A stretch of DNA of 52,405 bases, from assembly GCA_016782835.1 (NCBI GenBank), contig JADHXS010000002.1, positions 1-52,405 of the forward strand, written 5' to 3'. This document shows positions 43,671 through 51,458 of this stretch, piece after piece (within the stretch, counting starts at the first letter, position 1; each line of letters begins with the position of its first letter). Below the pieces are notes generated by a model. That model saw nothing but the letters and a program-made list of their open reading frames with translations. It did not search any database and was not told where the DNA came from. Source of the DNA: Phycisphaerae bacterium. Its GTDB lineage: Bacteria > Planctomycetota > Phycisphaerae > Sedimentisphaerales > Anaerohalosphaeraceae. The position numbers and the translations under genes were made by a program.

Positions 43671-44204
43671 TTACGCCGCACCCTGGAAAAAGATGCTCAT
43701 GACAAACGTTGCTTCGGTTTGCCCTTCATGTTTCGATTTCTTTTTGAGTTTTAATTCACGAATCTTGGTAATTCGATCGAGTTTTTCAAGCTCCAGAAGA
43801 AAAGCATAATAGGAATTGAAATTCCCGTCTAATTCCATTTCGAGGGGCTGTTCGATATAACCGCGGTTTTCCTCATTCTTCAGTGTCCTGATTGTTTTTG
43901 GTGTTAATCCGTGTCGTTGTGCAATCAGTGTCACATTTTCCAGAACGGTGTGAATCTCACTACTGGGAGGCAGCTTACTTTCAAAGACCTGGATTGCCTC
44001 TTCAATCTTCTTCAGTTGCTCGCTTAGATCTTCGGCTGCAATGGTGGCGCGTTCAAGCTCATTCAGTTTTGAACGCTGCACCTCCATCTTTGCCCGTTCC
44101 TGTGTCAGATATTCATTAGCGGGCTTGATCATGTAAGCCCATGACACATAAGCCATCCCAAGAATGAGAACGAAGAAAATCACATGTCGCATACTACTGG
44201 TCAT
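43671..44204 (-). CDS. pilO: PilO-like alignment protein
   Basis: 177 residues; AAAGGAA before the ATG. One membrane helix (about 5-27), a coiled coil (about 35-80, LNELERATIAAEDLSEQLK), then a small ferredoxin-like domain with IEQPLEMELDGNFNSYYAFLLELEKL, the signature stretch of PilO. It pairs with the PilN-like protein to link the platform and outer parts. Confidence 0.82.
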   Translation of the reverse strand: MTSSMRHVIFFVLILGMAYVSWAYMIKPANEYLTQERAKMEVQRSKLNELERATIAAEDLSEQLKKIEEAIQVFESKLPPSSEIHTVLENVTLIAQRHGLTPKTIRTLKNEENRGYIEQPLEMELDGNFNSYYAFLLELEKLDRITKIRELKLKKKSKHEGQTEATFVMSIFFQGAA

Positions 44205-44240
44205 TTCAGGTTCCTTTCGGTTTTAGGGGTCCTGATACCT

Positions 44241-44948
44241 TTAAATTGTTTCCTTGGCCTTCTCGCGAATCTCGTTAATATCCTCTTTTGTCAGCGTCAT
44301 ATTGGGTTTCAACGATGCCTTGAGACGAAATTCACGAAACTTGACGTTTTCGATTTCAAGTTCTTTGGATTCCACCAGCTCCACATTGCCCAGCAAAATC
44401 GATGAGCTCAGATTCGCAATATAACTGGCGACCTGAATATCACTGGGGGCAATGCCTTTGAGATTTAAGTTGGTTTCGGTTTTGATTTCAGGGCCGACTT
44501 GTTCGTTATTGGCCGTGGCGCTTTTGCTATTATATTGGCTGTCTGATATGGCATTTTTGCTCACCGGTTTATGGATTTGAATTTCTTTGGTATCCAGACT
44601 GAACTCAATCAGTGAAACGCCGGAAGGCAGGTCGTTGGTCAGCTCTGCCAAAACGATACTGCGAGGTACGGGTTCCAGCAATTCAGCCGTCATCACCATG
44701 GTTTTCATCATGGTCTTGCTTTTTGTTTTCAGTTCTTCAAGCTGAGCGATTTGCTCGTGGGCCTTGTTCATGCGTGCGTCTAATATCGCCAGTTCGGACT
44801 GGATGGAACGCTGACGCATTTTGATGAAGCCGAATGTAACGCCGATAGCGCCCAGCATGGCTGTCAGCAGCATTAAATAGAGCAGATTGGTCCGACTGGA
44901 CTGCCGTTGTTCGATATAATCGTCGGGTACAAAATTAATGGTTGCCAT
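44241..44948 (-). CDS. pilN: PilN-like protein
   Basis: 235 residues. Starts MATINFVPDDYIEQRQSSRT, the short cytosolic tail that docks into PilM (usually INLLP..Y/E); a membrane helix (about 23-45) and a coiled coil (about 60-95) follow. The C-terminal part has SLDTKEIQIHKPVS and NLNLKGIAPSDIQVASYIAN, with an extra ~35-residue polar loop between. It lies 18 bp after pilM. Confidence 0.82.
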   Translation of the reverse strand: MATINFVPDDYIEQRQSSRTNLLYLMLLTAMLGAIGVTFGFIKMRQRSIQSELAILDARMNKAHEQIAQLEELKTKSKTMMKTMVMTAELLEPVPRSIVLAELTNDLPSGVSLIEFSLDTKEIQIHKPVSKNAISDSQYNSKSATANNEQVGPEIKTETNLNLKGIAPSDIQVASYIANLSSSILLGNVELVESKELEIENVKFREFRLKASLKPNMTLTKEDINEIREKAKETI

Positions 44949-44966
44949 GGTTGTTCACCTTTATTC

Positions 44967-45935
44967 TTAATTGCCATCTAAACTCAACCCAAATGTTGTT
45001 GCCCAATCGATACGATTGTTTCTTCGGTCAATCAAACAAGTGGGTCCCTGGTTTATTTCGACCGCACTCAACACATCTCCGATTTGTGCGGGGATTTGCA
45101 TTTTTTGTGCCAATTCAGCAACTTTTTCGCATAACGTTGTACTGACACCACTGCCCGTAAAAAAGAGCAGTCTGTCAATCTGTACGTTTCCGGCTCCTGT
45201 TTCAAAGTAGCGAATACACGCATCGATTTCAGAAAACAATCTCTGGACCATCTGTCCCTGTTCCAGTTGAACGTGTCCAATGGATATCATGCGGGCGAAG
45301 AGTAAATCCATCCCGCGGGCAATCACTACATTGGTATGGTTGGCCCCGATGCTCAGTAAAATCGCAATCTTGTCCTGTTCGTTTTCACGTCGGCAGAAAA
45401 AGCCTGTAAAACTGCGGATCATCGCAACGGGCCAGATGCTGATGCCGACGATATCAAACCCGATTTTTTCATAAATGGCCAAATGGCGATTAACGGTTTC
45501 TCGATCCGCGGCAATGGCCAGGACGTCTGTTTCTGCGGAGCCATTTTCGTTGAATTCGACAAGGACATGCTGATAGAGGGCATTTTTAGCGGGAAACGGT
45601 AAGTGTTTATGGATTTTTTGCGGGATGATATCGTCCAGACGTTCCAGGGCAGAGCGGGGGACTTTGATCGGTTCGATAAACAAATCATACACCGGCAGGG
45701 CGGTGATAATATTTTTTCCTTTAAAAGATTCTTTACGCACAATCTCTTTGATTGAATCAATAGCCCATCGCTGCCAGGCGGGGCTGTTCAACTCAATTTC
45801 AGCCGATTTTTGAGCAATCCCCGCAGACTGCAGGAATAGTCCCTGTTTATTTCTGCCCAGTTGGGCCAGCCGAACATACTCGCTCCCCAAATCAATACCA
45901 ATCGGGTATGTTTTTTTGCTGTCAAAACCAATCAT
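44967..45935 (-). CDS. pilM: PilM-like actin-fold protein
   Basis: 322 residues, the first gene of the pilus operon. Actin-like ATPase fold: GIDLGSEYVRLAQL (phosphate 1), IAILLSIGANHTNVVIARG (phosphate 2) and LLFFTGSGVSTTL (adenosine part). PilM sits on the cytosolic side of the membrane, binds the PilN tail and links it to the assembly ATPase. The ATG has AAGGGA 10 bp upstream. Confidence 0.88.
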   Translation of the reverse strand: MIGFDSKKTYPIGIDLGSEYVRLAQLGRNKQGLFLQSAGIAQKSAEIELNSPAWQRWAIDSIKEIVRKESFKGKNIITALPVYDLFIEPIKVPRSALERLDDIIPQKIHKHLPFPAKNALYQHVLVEFNENGSAETDVLAIAADRETVNRHLAIYEKIGFDIVGISIWPVAMIRSFTGFFCRRENEQDKIAILLSIGANHTNVVIARGMDLLFARMISIGHVQLEQGQMVQRLFSEIDACIRYFETGAGNVQIDRLLFFTGSGVSTTLCEKVAELAQKMQIPAQIGDVLSAVEINQGPTCLIDRRNNRIDWATTFGLSLDGN

Positions 45936-46396
45936 ATCCGTATTATCCCTTAGTTTATGTCCTTATGCCGTCAATAACGATATAACGCACACAGAGAAAA
46001 ACGACCGAGCGTTATCGTTTCTAACGTCGTCAAAAACAGCCGTGTGGTTAACCACGTTCATTTTTCCCGCTGTGCGGTGTATCTTGACATAACCATATAA
46101 AGCTTAAGATACATCTCCTGAGGTGGCAAAAGCCGGTTTTGTATTAGCAGTGCCGAAAAGCGATGTCCGATAAAAAACATCGGATCCGTAGATAAATAAC
46201 ACCGGATTGAAATCACATGAGAAATGATGGTCTAAATTTCATATTGGATCGGTTTGGTTTGCCAACAGATTCTTTTTGCTTTGTTAGATTGGCTTACCTG
46301 AAGGGTCCCATAACTCAAATCTTCCTAAGTTATGATTATAAGCTGGAGTTTGTCGGTTATGCCATCAATAATCCTTAGCTAAGTCCTTCGGTGAAA
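45936..46396. other. 461-bp intergenic region upstream of the pilus operon
   Basis: No gene is supported. It holds a perfect 12-bp palindrome GTGGTTAACCAC (46044-46055), about 110 bp before pilM, and a hairpin TCCGAT/ATCGGA (46167-46185) that can also pair with a neighbouring CGATGT/ACATCG. These may be operators or leader structure of the pil operon. No good promoter or known riboswitch pattern could be fixed. Confidence 0.35.
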
Positions 46397-47551
46397 TCAG
46401 GACAGACGGGATTTAAAGTCTGTGTAAGTAAAACGGCGCTGGAGTTTGTATTCGTTTTTGTCGGGATCGAAGAGGACGATATCGGGCAGGTTAATCCCGT
46501 TGAACATCGTATTCTTAACCATAGTGTAGTGAGCCATGTCGCCGAAAATGAGCTTATCTCCGATTTTGAGAGGCTCATTGAAAGAATAATCTCCGATGAT
46601 ATCACCGGCCAGGCAGGTCGGACCGGCCAGGCGGTAGGTATATTTCTTTTCGTTCGGTTGTCCACCGCCGGTAATCGTCGGGCGATACGGCATCTCCAGC
46701 ACATCGGGCATGTGAGCCGAAGCAGAGGTGTCCAGAATGGCGATATCCATCGCGTTATGCATGATGTCCAGAACGGATGCAATCAGAACACCGGTATTTA
46801 GCGCGATGGCTTCGCCGGGTTCGAGATAAATGGTTTCCAGATTGGGATAGCGTTGATAGAAGTTGGTTATCAGTTCACACAGCAGGTCGATGTTATAATC
46901 GGGACGTGTGATGTGATGGCCGCCGCCGAAATTGACCCAATCCATTCGTTTGATAATATCGCCGAATTGTTTTTCGACCGCCAACAAGGTTCGCTGTAAG
47001 GAATCTGCATTCAGTTCACACAATGTATGAAAATGCAGGCCGGTAATCTCGTCCAGTTGGTCCGGGGGGAATTGGTCAAGCGGGATTCCCAGTCGGGAAC
47101 CGGGAACGCAAGGGTCATAGATTTTTGTTTTGACTTCTGAATGCATCGGATTAATACGCAAACCGCAGACGATTTTTTTCGGAGCGGCCTGGACTTTATC
47201 CTTGAAACGAGCCCACTGGGTAAACGAGTTAAAGACAATATGGTCTACGATTTTGATGTATTCGTCCATGTCGTCGTCGCGGTAAGCAGGTGTGCACAAA
47301 TGCAGTTCGCCGCCAAAGTATTCGTGTGCCAGGCGCGCTTCGTGCAGGCTGCTGGCGGCAGCCCCAGCTAAGTATCGCCTGCAGAGACAATAGGTACTCC
47401 ACGCGGCATAGCCTTTTTGGGCTAACAGAATTTTGCACCCAGTACGAACCTGCACGTCCTGAAGGATTTGCAGATTTTTCCTCAGCAAACCCAAATCGAT
47501 TAGATAACAGGGCGTTTGCAGTTTGTCCAATTGATAATTCACTGGAGGCAT
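46397..47551 (-). CDS. nspC: Carboxynorspermidine/carboxyspermidine decarboxylase
   Basis: 384 residues, the usual NspC length. Alanine-racemase-like TIM barrel with the PLP Lys in KILLAQKGYA (ordinary NspC has AxK), GLRINP, the Gly-rich phosphate loop NFGGGHH, and the end motif AGPTCLAGD with its Cys, needed across the dimer. It makes spermidine or norspermidine from the carboxy form. Its usual partner, carboxyspermidine dehydrogenase, is not in this window. The ribosome site is weak. Confidence 0.9.
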   Translation of the reverse strand: MPPVNYQLDKLQTPCYLIDLGLLRKNLQILQDVQVRTGCKILLAQKGYAAWSTYCLCRRYLAGAAASSLHEARLAHEYFGGELHLCTPAYRDDDMDEYIKIVDHIVFNSFTQWARFKDKVQAAPKKIVCGLRINPMHSEVKTKIYDPCVPGSRLGIPLDQFPPDQLDEITGLHFHTLCELNADSLQRTLLAVEKQFGDIIKRMDWVNFGGGHHITRPDYNIDLLCELITNFYQRYPNLETIYLEPGEAIALNTGVLIASVLDIMHNAMDIAILDTSASAHMPDVLEMPYRPTITGGGQPNEKKYTYRLAGPTCLAGDIIGDYSFNEPLKIGDKLIFGDMAHYTMVKNTMFNGINLPDIVLFDPDKNEYKLQRRFTYTDFKSRLS

Positions 47552-47565
47552 CCGTTAAACAAAAC

Positions 47566-47598
47566 AACCCCCTTTTTGGCGCATGACCAAAGGGGGTT
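47566..47598 (-). terminator. Intrinsic terminator after the THX gene
   Basis: On the minus strand AACCCCCTTTGG pairs with CCAAAAAGGGGGTT (two-base bulge) and is followed by TGTTTTGTTT. It lies between the THX stop and the nspC start, so nspC must have its own promoter or depend on read-through. Confidence 0.7.
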
Positions 47599-47629
47599 TA
47601 TTTAGATTCCAATTATTGTGAAAACCGTC

Positions 47630-47782
47630 TTAAGCGGTTGCTGCTTCGGCCGGTTTTTCTTCTTTTTTGGGAGCGGCTTTGGCGGCTCTGGCCCTGACTT
47701 TGAGAGCTGTTTTGTTTCTGGCTTTGCCGTAGGAACTACGTGCCCGTTTGCCCTTTTCTGTTCTCTTGTCACCTCGACCCAT
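47630..47782 (-). CDS. Small basic ribosomal protein, bTHX family
   Basis: 50 residues; the ATG at 47782 has AAAGGA at 6-bp spacing. The start MGRGDKRTEKGKRARSSYGK matches the bTHX/S31 family pattern MGKGDKkTkrGKi..gsyG.sR. These peptides lie in a pocket at the top of the 30S head and stabilise it. The C-terminal ~25 residues are an Ala/Lys/Glu-rich tail (AAPKKEEKPAEAATA) not present in the Thermus form. The longer open frame upstream has no start signal and is not part of the gene. Confidence 0.8.
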   Translation of the reverse strand: MGRGDKRTEKGKRARSSYGKARNKTALKVRARAAKAAPKKEEKPAEAATA

Positions 47783-47963
47783 GTATGTTCCTTTCACATT
47801 TTCAAGTTTTAATCGGTTTTTTCTGTTCGTTAAAGTTCCTGATTGTACCGATACCTGTGAGAAAATGCAAGGGTTTTGGTGATGATAAAATGCGCTCGAC
47901 GAATACCCCCCAGACCGGTACAATAGCCTGAAAACACGGTTTTTTTCATTGAAGGGGACCAAA

Positions 47964-48176
47964 ATGGCTAAAAATAATGTTCTGAAGGTCGTGAATGTGG
48001 TTTTGCTGGTGCTGATTATTAACCAGGCTGCTACCGGGATGCTGGCAAGAAAGCTGCCGCATGAGGTTTTTGAGTGGGGGCATGAACGAGCCGCCTTTGT
48101 GCTGCTTGTTGTCGCGGCAGTACATCTGGTACTGAACTGGAACTGGGTCAAGGCCAATTATTTCAAGAAGAAATAG
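47964..48176 (+). CDS. DUF4405-type small membrane protein
   Basis: 70 residues; GAAGGGGA before the ATG. Two membrane helices (about 7-27 and 43-59) with His33, His40 and His54 (VVAAVHLVLNWNWVKANYF). The second helix with 'H...LNW.W' matches DUF4405, a cytochrome b-like family that may bind haem between helices. Full-length relatives have four helices; this one would have to act as a dimer. Single gene. Confidence 0.75.
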   Translation: MAKNNVLKVVNVVLLVLIINQAATGMLARKLPHEVFEWGHERAAFVLLVVAAVHLVLNWNWVKANYFKKK

Positions 48177-48221
48177 CCAACCGTTTTTTAGTGCGGCATT
48201 TGATTTTTGTAGAGGCGATTG

Positions 48222-49352
48222 ATGAAACAGCGATTGATACTGTTATGGATGTTTTTATTGATCTTCGCTTGGGTTCAGGCACAACGGTCGGACATCACGG
48301 TTGGCGTCTATTACTACACCTGGCATGGCCCGGATGTCGGCGGTCATGATTTCACAACGACTTTGCGCGACCATCTGGTGCCCGCTCAGCAGCCAAAAAT
48401 GGGACACTATAACAATAACGACCCGGCCGTCATCGAATCGCACATTCGACAGAGTCTGCGGGGCAATATTCATTTTTGGGCGTGCAGTTGGTGGGGGCCG
48501 GACAGCTTTGAAGATAAGGTTCTCAGGAACGCGATTCTGCCCCATCCTTCGGCATCCAATTTGCGATACGCGATCCTGTACGAATCGACCGGACGGTTGG
48601 GTTCGCCCGACAATCCGAATTACGACAAACTGCAAACGGATTTTGCGTATTTGAAAGAGCACTATTTCAACCACCCCTTCTATTTCAAAATCGACGGACG
48701 CCCGGTCGTTTTCATCTATCTGACCCGTGTGTATTTCAGGAACCGGGGCGAGCAGGCGTTGACCGATTTGCGTGCGAATTTTCCCAAAGTGTATATTGTG
48801 GCCGATGATATCTTTGGGCGTGGTTACAAGCCTACCGATGCCGCCAAATGGGATGCGGTGACGGCGTACGACGTGTACGGGCAGACGTTGAGTCCTTATG
48901 GCTCGACACATAAATCGTTGAGCCAGTTGGAATTAATTTTGCAGGATGCCAGAACCGTTGCGAAAAGTGTAAGCGTTGGGCTGATACCGTTTGCGTCTCC
49001 GGGCTTTAATGACGGCGGTGTTCGTTCAGGACACGATGCGGCACCCCGCTATTTTGTAGATAAGCCTGAGCCGGTTGAAGGCGACCTGTTCCGAGGTATG
49101 TTGCGGGATGCCGTGGTGCCGGCGGTTGACCCGCTGGCCGACAACATTCTCATGGTGACATCGTTCAACGAATGGCATGAGGATACACAAATCGAGCCGA
49201 CAGCCGGAACGATTCTGACGACATCACGGGATGATTCAGATGGGGCGATGAATTATACGCAGGGGTATTTGTATGCCGACTATGGGAATTTGTATCTTGA
49301 TATTTTGCGAGAGGAAACCCTCATGGCCGTGACGGACCCGAATGATACATAA
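48222..49352 (+). CDS. Secreted GH99-like glycoside hydrolase
   Basis: 376 residues from the ATG at 48222 (AGAGG upstream; a TTG one codon earlier is less likely). Signal peptide (LILLWMFLLIFAWVQA). The mature part begins ITVGVYYYTWHGP and has HFWACSWWGP, FYFKIDGRPVVFIYL and the active-site strand FNEWHEDTQIEPT. There Glu317 and Glu320 fit the E-x2-E pair of GH99 endo-alpha-mannosidases/mannanases, which work through an epoxide. Secretion points to use of an alpha-mannan-like polymer. The stop is immediately followed by the cmoA start. Confidence 0.8.
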   Translation: MKQRLILLWMFLLIFAWVQAQRSDITVGVYYYTWHGPDVGGHDFTTTLRDHLVPAQQPKMGHYNNNDPAVIESHIRQSLRGNIHFWACSWWGPDSFEDKVLRNAILPHPSASNLRYAILYESTGRLGSPDNPNYDKLQTDFAYLKEHYFNHPFYFKIDGRPVVFIYLTRVYFRNRGEQALTDLRANFPKVYIVADDIFGRGYKPTDAAKWDAVTAYDVYGQTLSPYGSTHKSLSQLELILQDARTVAKSVSVGLIPFASPGFNDGGVRSGHDAAPRYFVDKPEPVEGDLFRGMLRDAVVPAVDPLADNILMVTSFNEWHEDTQIEPTAGTILTTSRDDSDGAMNYTQGYLYADYGNLYLDILREETLMAVTDPNDT

Positions 49353-50087
49353 ATGACAAAATCGAAAGATACAATTTATTCCGAATACCGCGAACGGGTA
49401 GCGGACTTTATCTTTGATGAGAAGGTTGCATCGGTCTTTGATGATATGATTCGCCGGTCGGTGCCGGGTTATGCGACGGTGATTGCAATGACGAAGGTTT
49501 TTGCTGAGCATTATGCGCAGGCTGATAGTGTTTGTTATGACTTGGGGTGCTCGTTAGGGGCAAGTACGCTGGCAATGCGCAAGGGGATTGACAAACCGGG
49601 TTGTAAGATTATCGCCGTGGATAATTCGCCGGCGATGGTGAAACAGTGCAGCGAAGTCATTGCCGCTGATGATAGTATTGTGCCTGTGGAGGTTCGACTT
49701 TGTGATATTCAGGATGTGCCGATTGAAAACGCCTCGGTGGTGGTGATGAATTTCACACTGCAATTTTTGTCGCCGGACAGGCGCGACGCGATGATACAGA
49801 AAATTTATGATGGTTTCCGTCCCGGCGGGGTACTCCTGTTGTCGGAAAAAATTGCCTTTGCCGATTCAGACAAACAGATGTTTGAAACGGATATGTATCA
49901 TGAATTTAAGAAGCTGATGGGATACAGTGATACGGAAGTGGCGCAGAAACGCAAGGCACTGGAAAAAGTTTTATTGCCGGAAACACTGGACGCGCATCGC
50001 ATGCGTTTGAAAAACGCAGGCTTTGCAAAAACGTATCTGTGGTTTCAATGTTTCAACTTTATGTCCTTGGCGGCGTTTAAGGAGTAG
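49353..50087 (+). CDS. cmoA: Carboxy-S-adenosyl-L-methionine synthase
   Basis: 244 residues. The start ATG touches the stop of the gene before it. Signature FDEKVASVFDDMIRRSVPGY at the N-terminus and SAM-fold motif CYDLGCSLGASTLAM; VMNFTLQFLSPDRR follows, all as in E. coli CmoA. It makes carboxy-SAM from SAM and prephenate. CmoB at 51459 uses the product on tRNA U34 to give cmo5U; the two are usually neighbours but are separated here by 1.4 kb of repeats and a transposase. Confidence 0.96.
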   Translation: MTKSKDTIYSEYRERVADFIFDEKVASVFDDMIRRSVPGYATVIAMTKVFAEHYAQADSVCYDLGCSLGASTLAMRKGIDKPGCKIIAVDNSPAMVKQCSEVIAADDSIVPVEVRLCDIQDVPIENASVVVMNFTLQFLSPDRRDAMIQKIYDGFRPGGVLLLSEKIAFADSDKQMFETDMYHEFKKLMGYSDTEVAQKRKALEKVLLPETLDAHRMRLKNAGFAKTYLWFQCFNFMSLAAFKE

Positions 50088-50111
50088 TTTTTAAAAAATG
50101 AAGATTCTTTC

Positions 50112-50196
50112 GCCCTTTCAGGGCTTGGGATTTTTTTGCGAATCCAATACCGGAGGCTTACGCCTCCGGCTAAATGACTTGACGCCCCTTCGGGGC
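50112..50196. repeat. Composite REP unit, type A, copy 1
   Basis: Three hairpins in order: GCCCT-TTC-AGGGC (50112-50124), CCGGAGGC-TTAC-GCCTCCGG (50150-50169) and GCCCC-TTC-GGGGC (50184-50196), with spacers ending CGAATCCAATA and CTAAATGACTTGA. The same order and spacers recur at 51125 and 51250. Confidence 0.9.
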
Positions 50197-50213
50197 AAAT
50201 GAAAAGGATAAAT

Positions 50214-50593
50214 ATGGGAGTTTTTGTTAAATATATTCTGCCGATTCTTGGACTTATGATTGTCTTTGGCATTCCTTTTTTTTATGTGCTCTTAACAGGA
50301 AGATTTGGCAGGGGCGTTGGTTTGACGTGGTTTCTGTTAATCGTATGGTATATATTTTGTCGGTTCCTGTTTACCATATTCTTTGGAATACGCATAAAGA
50401 ACTATGTGTTAAGTTTTTACCCGAGGGAAATTCAATTGTGGCGGCTCTTTTTACTGGTTGGCTTCACGGACTTATAATTTCAGGATTAGCAGTCCTGTCC
50501 AGAAAACTGATGTTGAGGTATTGGCCTTCAGTGCTTGAAAAGAAAGAAAAACAGGTCATTATTGAAAGTAAAATAGGGCCGAAGGCCCGATAG
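50214..50593 (+). pseudogene. Frameshifted small membrane-protein gene
   Basis: The ATG at 50214 follows AAGGA. The first frame gives two hydrophobic stretches (YILPILGLMIVFGIPFFYVL; FLLIVWYIFCRFLFTIFFG) and stops at 50477. The other plus frame is open across the same point and continues naturally (FTGWLHGLIISGLAVLSRKL, then basic EKKEKQ) to 50593. A shift at the T5 run near 50450 would join them into a ~125-residue three-helix protein. Its end overlaps the first hairpin of the next REP unit. Function unknown; a sequencing error or a real break cannot be told apart. Confidence 0.45.
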
Positions 50594-50658
50594 TTAATTA
50601 GCCGGAGGCGTGAGCCTCCGGGAAGGGAGTCAATAAAACCAACCAGCCCCAATGGGGC
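50576..50658. repeat. Composite REP unit, type B, copy 1
   Basis: Hairpins GGGCC-GAA-GGCCC (50576-50588), CCGGAGGC-GTGA-GCCTCCGG (50602-50621) and GCCCC-AAT-GGGGC (50646-50658), with the spacer GATAGTTAATTAG after the first. It ends 21 bp before the transposase ATG. A second type B copy follows at 51344. Confidence 0.85.
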
Positions 50659-50679
50659 GAAAGAAAAGGGGCTTGCAGG

Positions 50680-51114
50680 ATGTCGTACACAAATCTGAAT
50701 TATCACATTGTGTTTTCAACCAAAAATCATAAGCCATTTTTAGATGATTCACAAATGACTCGGCTTTTTGAGTATATTAGCGGGATTACTCATAATATGA
50801 AAGCGACATTACTATTGGCGGGCGGAACGACAGACCATGTCCATCTTGCTGTACGGCTGCATCCGGAGATTTCGTTGACTGAATTTGTCCGCACAGTAAA
50901 GACGAATTCTTCCAAATGGGTGCATGATACGTTTTCGAGAGAATTTGCATGGCAGGAAGGATATTCAGCCTTTTCAGTTTCGCAATCGATTATTGGTAAA
51001 GTCATCGAATATATCAGAGGCCAAAAAGAGCATCACAGAAAACTAACCTTCAAGGAAGAGTTGCAATGTTTTCTGAAAAAGCATAATATTGAGTATGATG
51101 AGAAGTATTTGTGA
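50680..51114 (+). CDS. REP-associated tyrosine transposase (RAYT, IS200-like Y1)
   Basis: 144 residues, complete. Starts MSYTNLNYHIVFSTKNHKPF; HUH metal motif TDHVHLAV (around residue 50); WQEGYSAFSVSQS and VIEYIRGQKEHHRKLTF, where a Tyr is the nucleophile that joins DNA. RAYTs cut at REP hairpins rather than at IS ends. This one is surrounded on both sides by REP units, the expected 'REPtron' layout. The truncated RAYT at 21.3 kb is a relative. The ATG has AAAAGGGG about 11 bp upstream. Confidence 0.92.
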   Translation: MSYTNLNYHIVFSTKNHKPFLDDSQMTRLFEYISGITHNMKATLLLAGGTTDHVHLAVRLHPEISLTEFVRTVKTNSSKWVHDTFSREFAWQEGYSAFSVSQSIIGKVIEYIRGQKEHHRKLTFKEELQCFLKKHNIEYDEKYL

Positions 51115-51124
51115 TGATACTTTC

Positions 51125-51209
51125 GCCCTTTCAGGGCTTAGGGTGTTTTTACGAATCCAATACCGGAGGCTTACGCCTCCGGCTAAGTGACTTGATGCCC
51201 CTTCGGGGC
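51125..51209. repeat. Composite REP unit, type A, copy 2
   Basis: Hairpins at 51125-51137, 51163-51182 and 51197-51209, the same words and spacers as copy 1 (CGAATCCAATA, CTAAGTGACTTGA). It begins 11 bp after the RAYT stop. Confidence 0.9.
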
Positions 51210-51249
51210 AGATTTTGTGTAGAATGGAAACCCGGACTTATGACTTAAT

Positions 51250-51331
51250 GCCCTTTCAGGGCTTGGGGTTTTGTGGTTCCAGTCCCGGAGGCTTGCGCCT
51301 CCGGCTAAGTGACTTGGTTCCCCTTCGGGGC
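51250..51331. repeat. Composite REP unit, type A, copy 3
   Basis: Hairpins at 51250-51262, 51285-51304 (loop TTGC instead of TTAC, read CCGGAGGC/GCCTCCGG) and 51320-51330 (reduced to CCCC-TTC-GGGG). Slightly more diverged than copies 1 and 2. Confidence 0.85.
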
Positions 51332-51343
51332 AGACATTAGTTA

Positions 51344-51439
51344 GGGCCGAAGGCCCGATAGTTAATTAGCCGGTGGCGTGAGCCACCGGTATGAGTAAAT
51401 GTTAAATTTTTTCTATTAATAATTTAGCCCCGGCGGGGC
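51344..51439. repeat. Composite REP unit, type B, copy 2
   Basis: Hairpins GGGCC-GAA-GGCCC (51344-51356), CCGGTGGC-GTGA-GCCACCGG (51370-51389) and GCCCC-GGC-GGGGC (51427-51439). In the middle hairpin A:T has become T:A on both arms (GAGG to GTGG), a paired change that keeps the stem. It ends 19 bp before cmoB. Confidence 0.85.
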
Positions 51440-51458
51440 GGAAGAAATTATAAGAATC

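Noticed and set aside
45936-46396. c-di-GMP riboswitch before the pilus operon
   Set aside because: The region was read on the minus strand for the GEMM pattern; GGCTTTTGCC-like words exist but the conserved core and pairing order do not fit.
47783-48157. Upstream extension of the THX frame to a 175-residue protein
   Set aside because: The extension has no domain, crosses the start region of the DUF4405 gene on the other strand, and the internal ATG has the proper ribosome site.
50112-51439. CRISPR array
   Set aside because: The repeats are composite hairpins with different words, irregular spacing and a transposase inside; there are no equal-length spacers and no cas genes.
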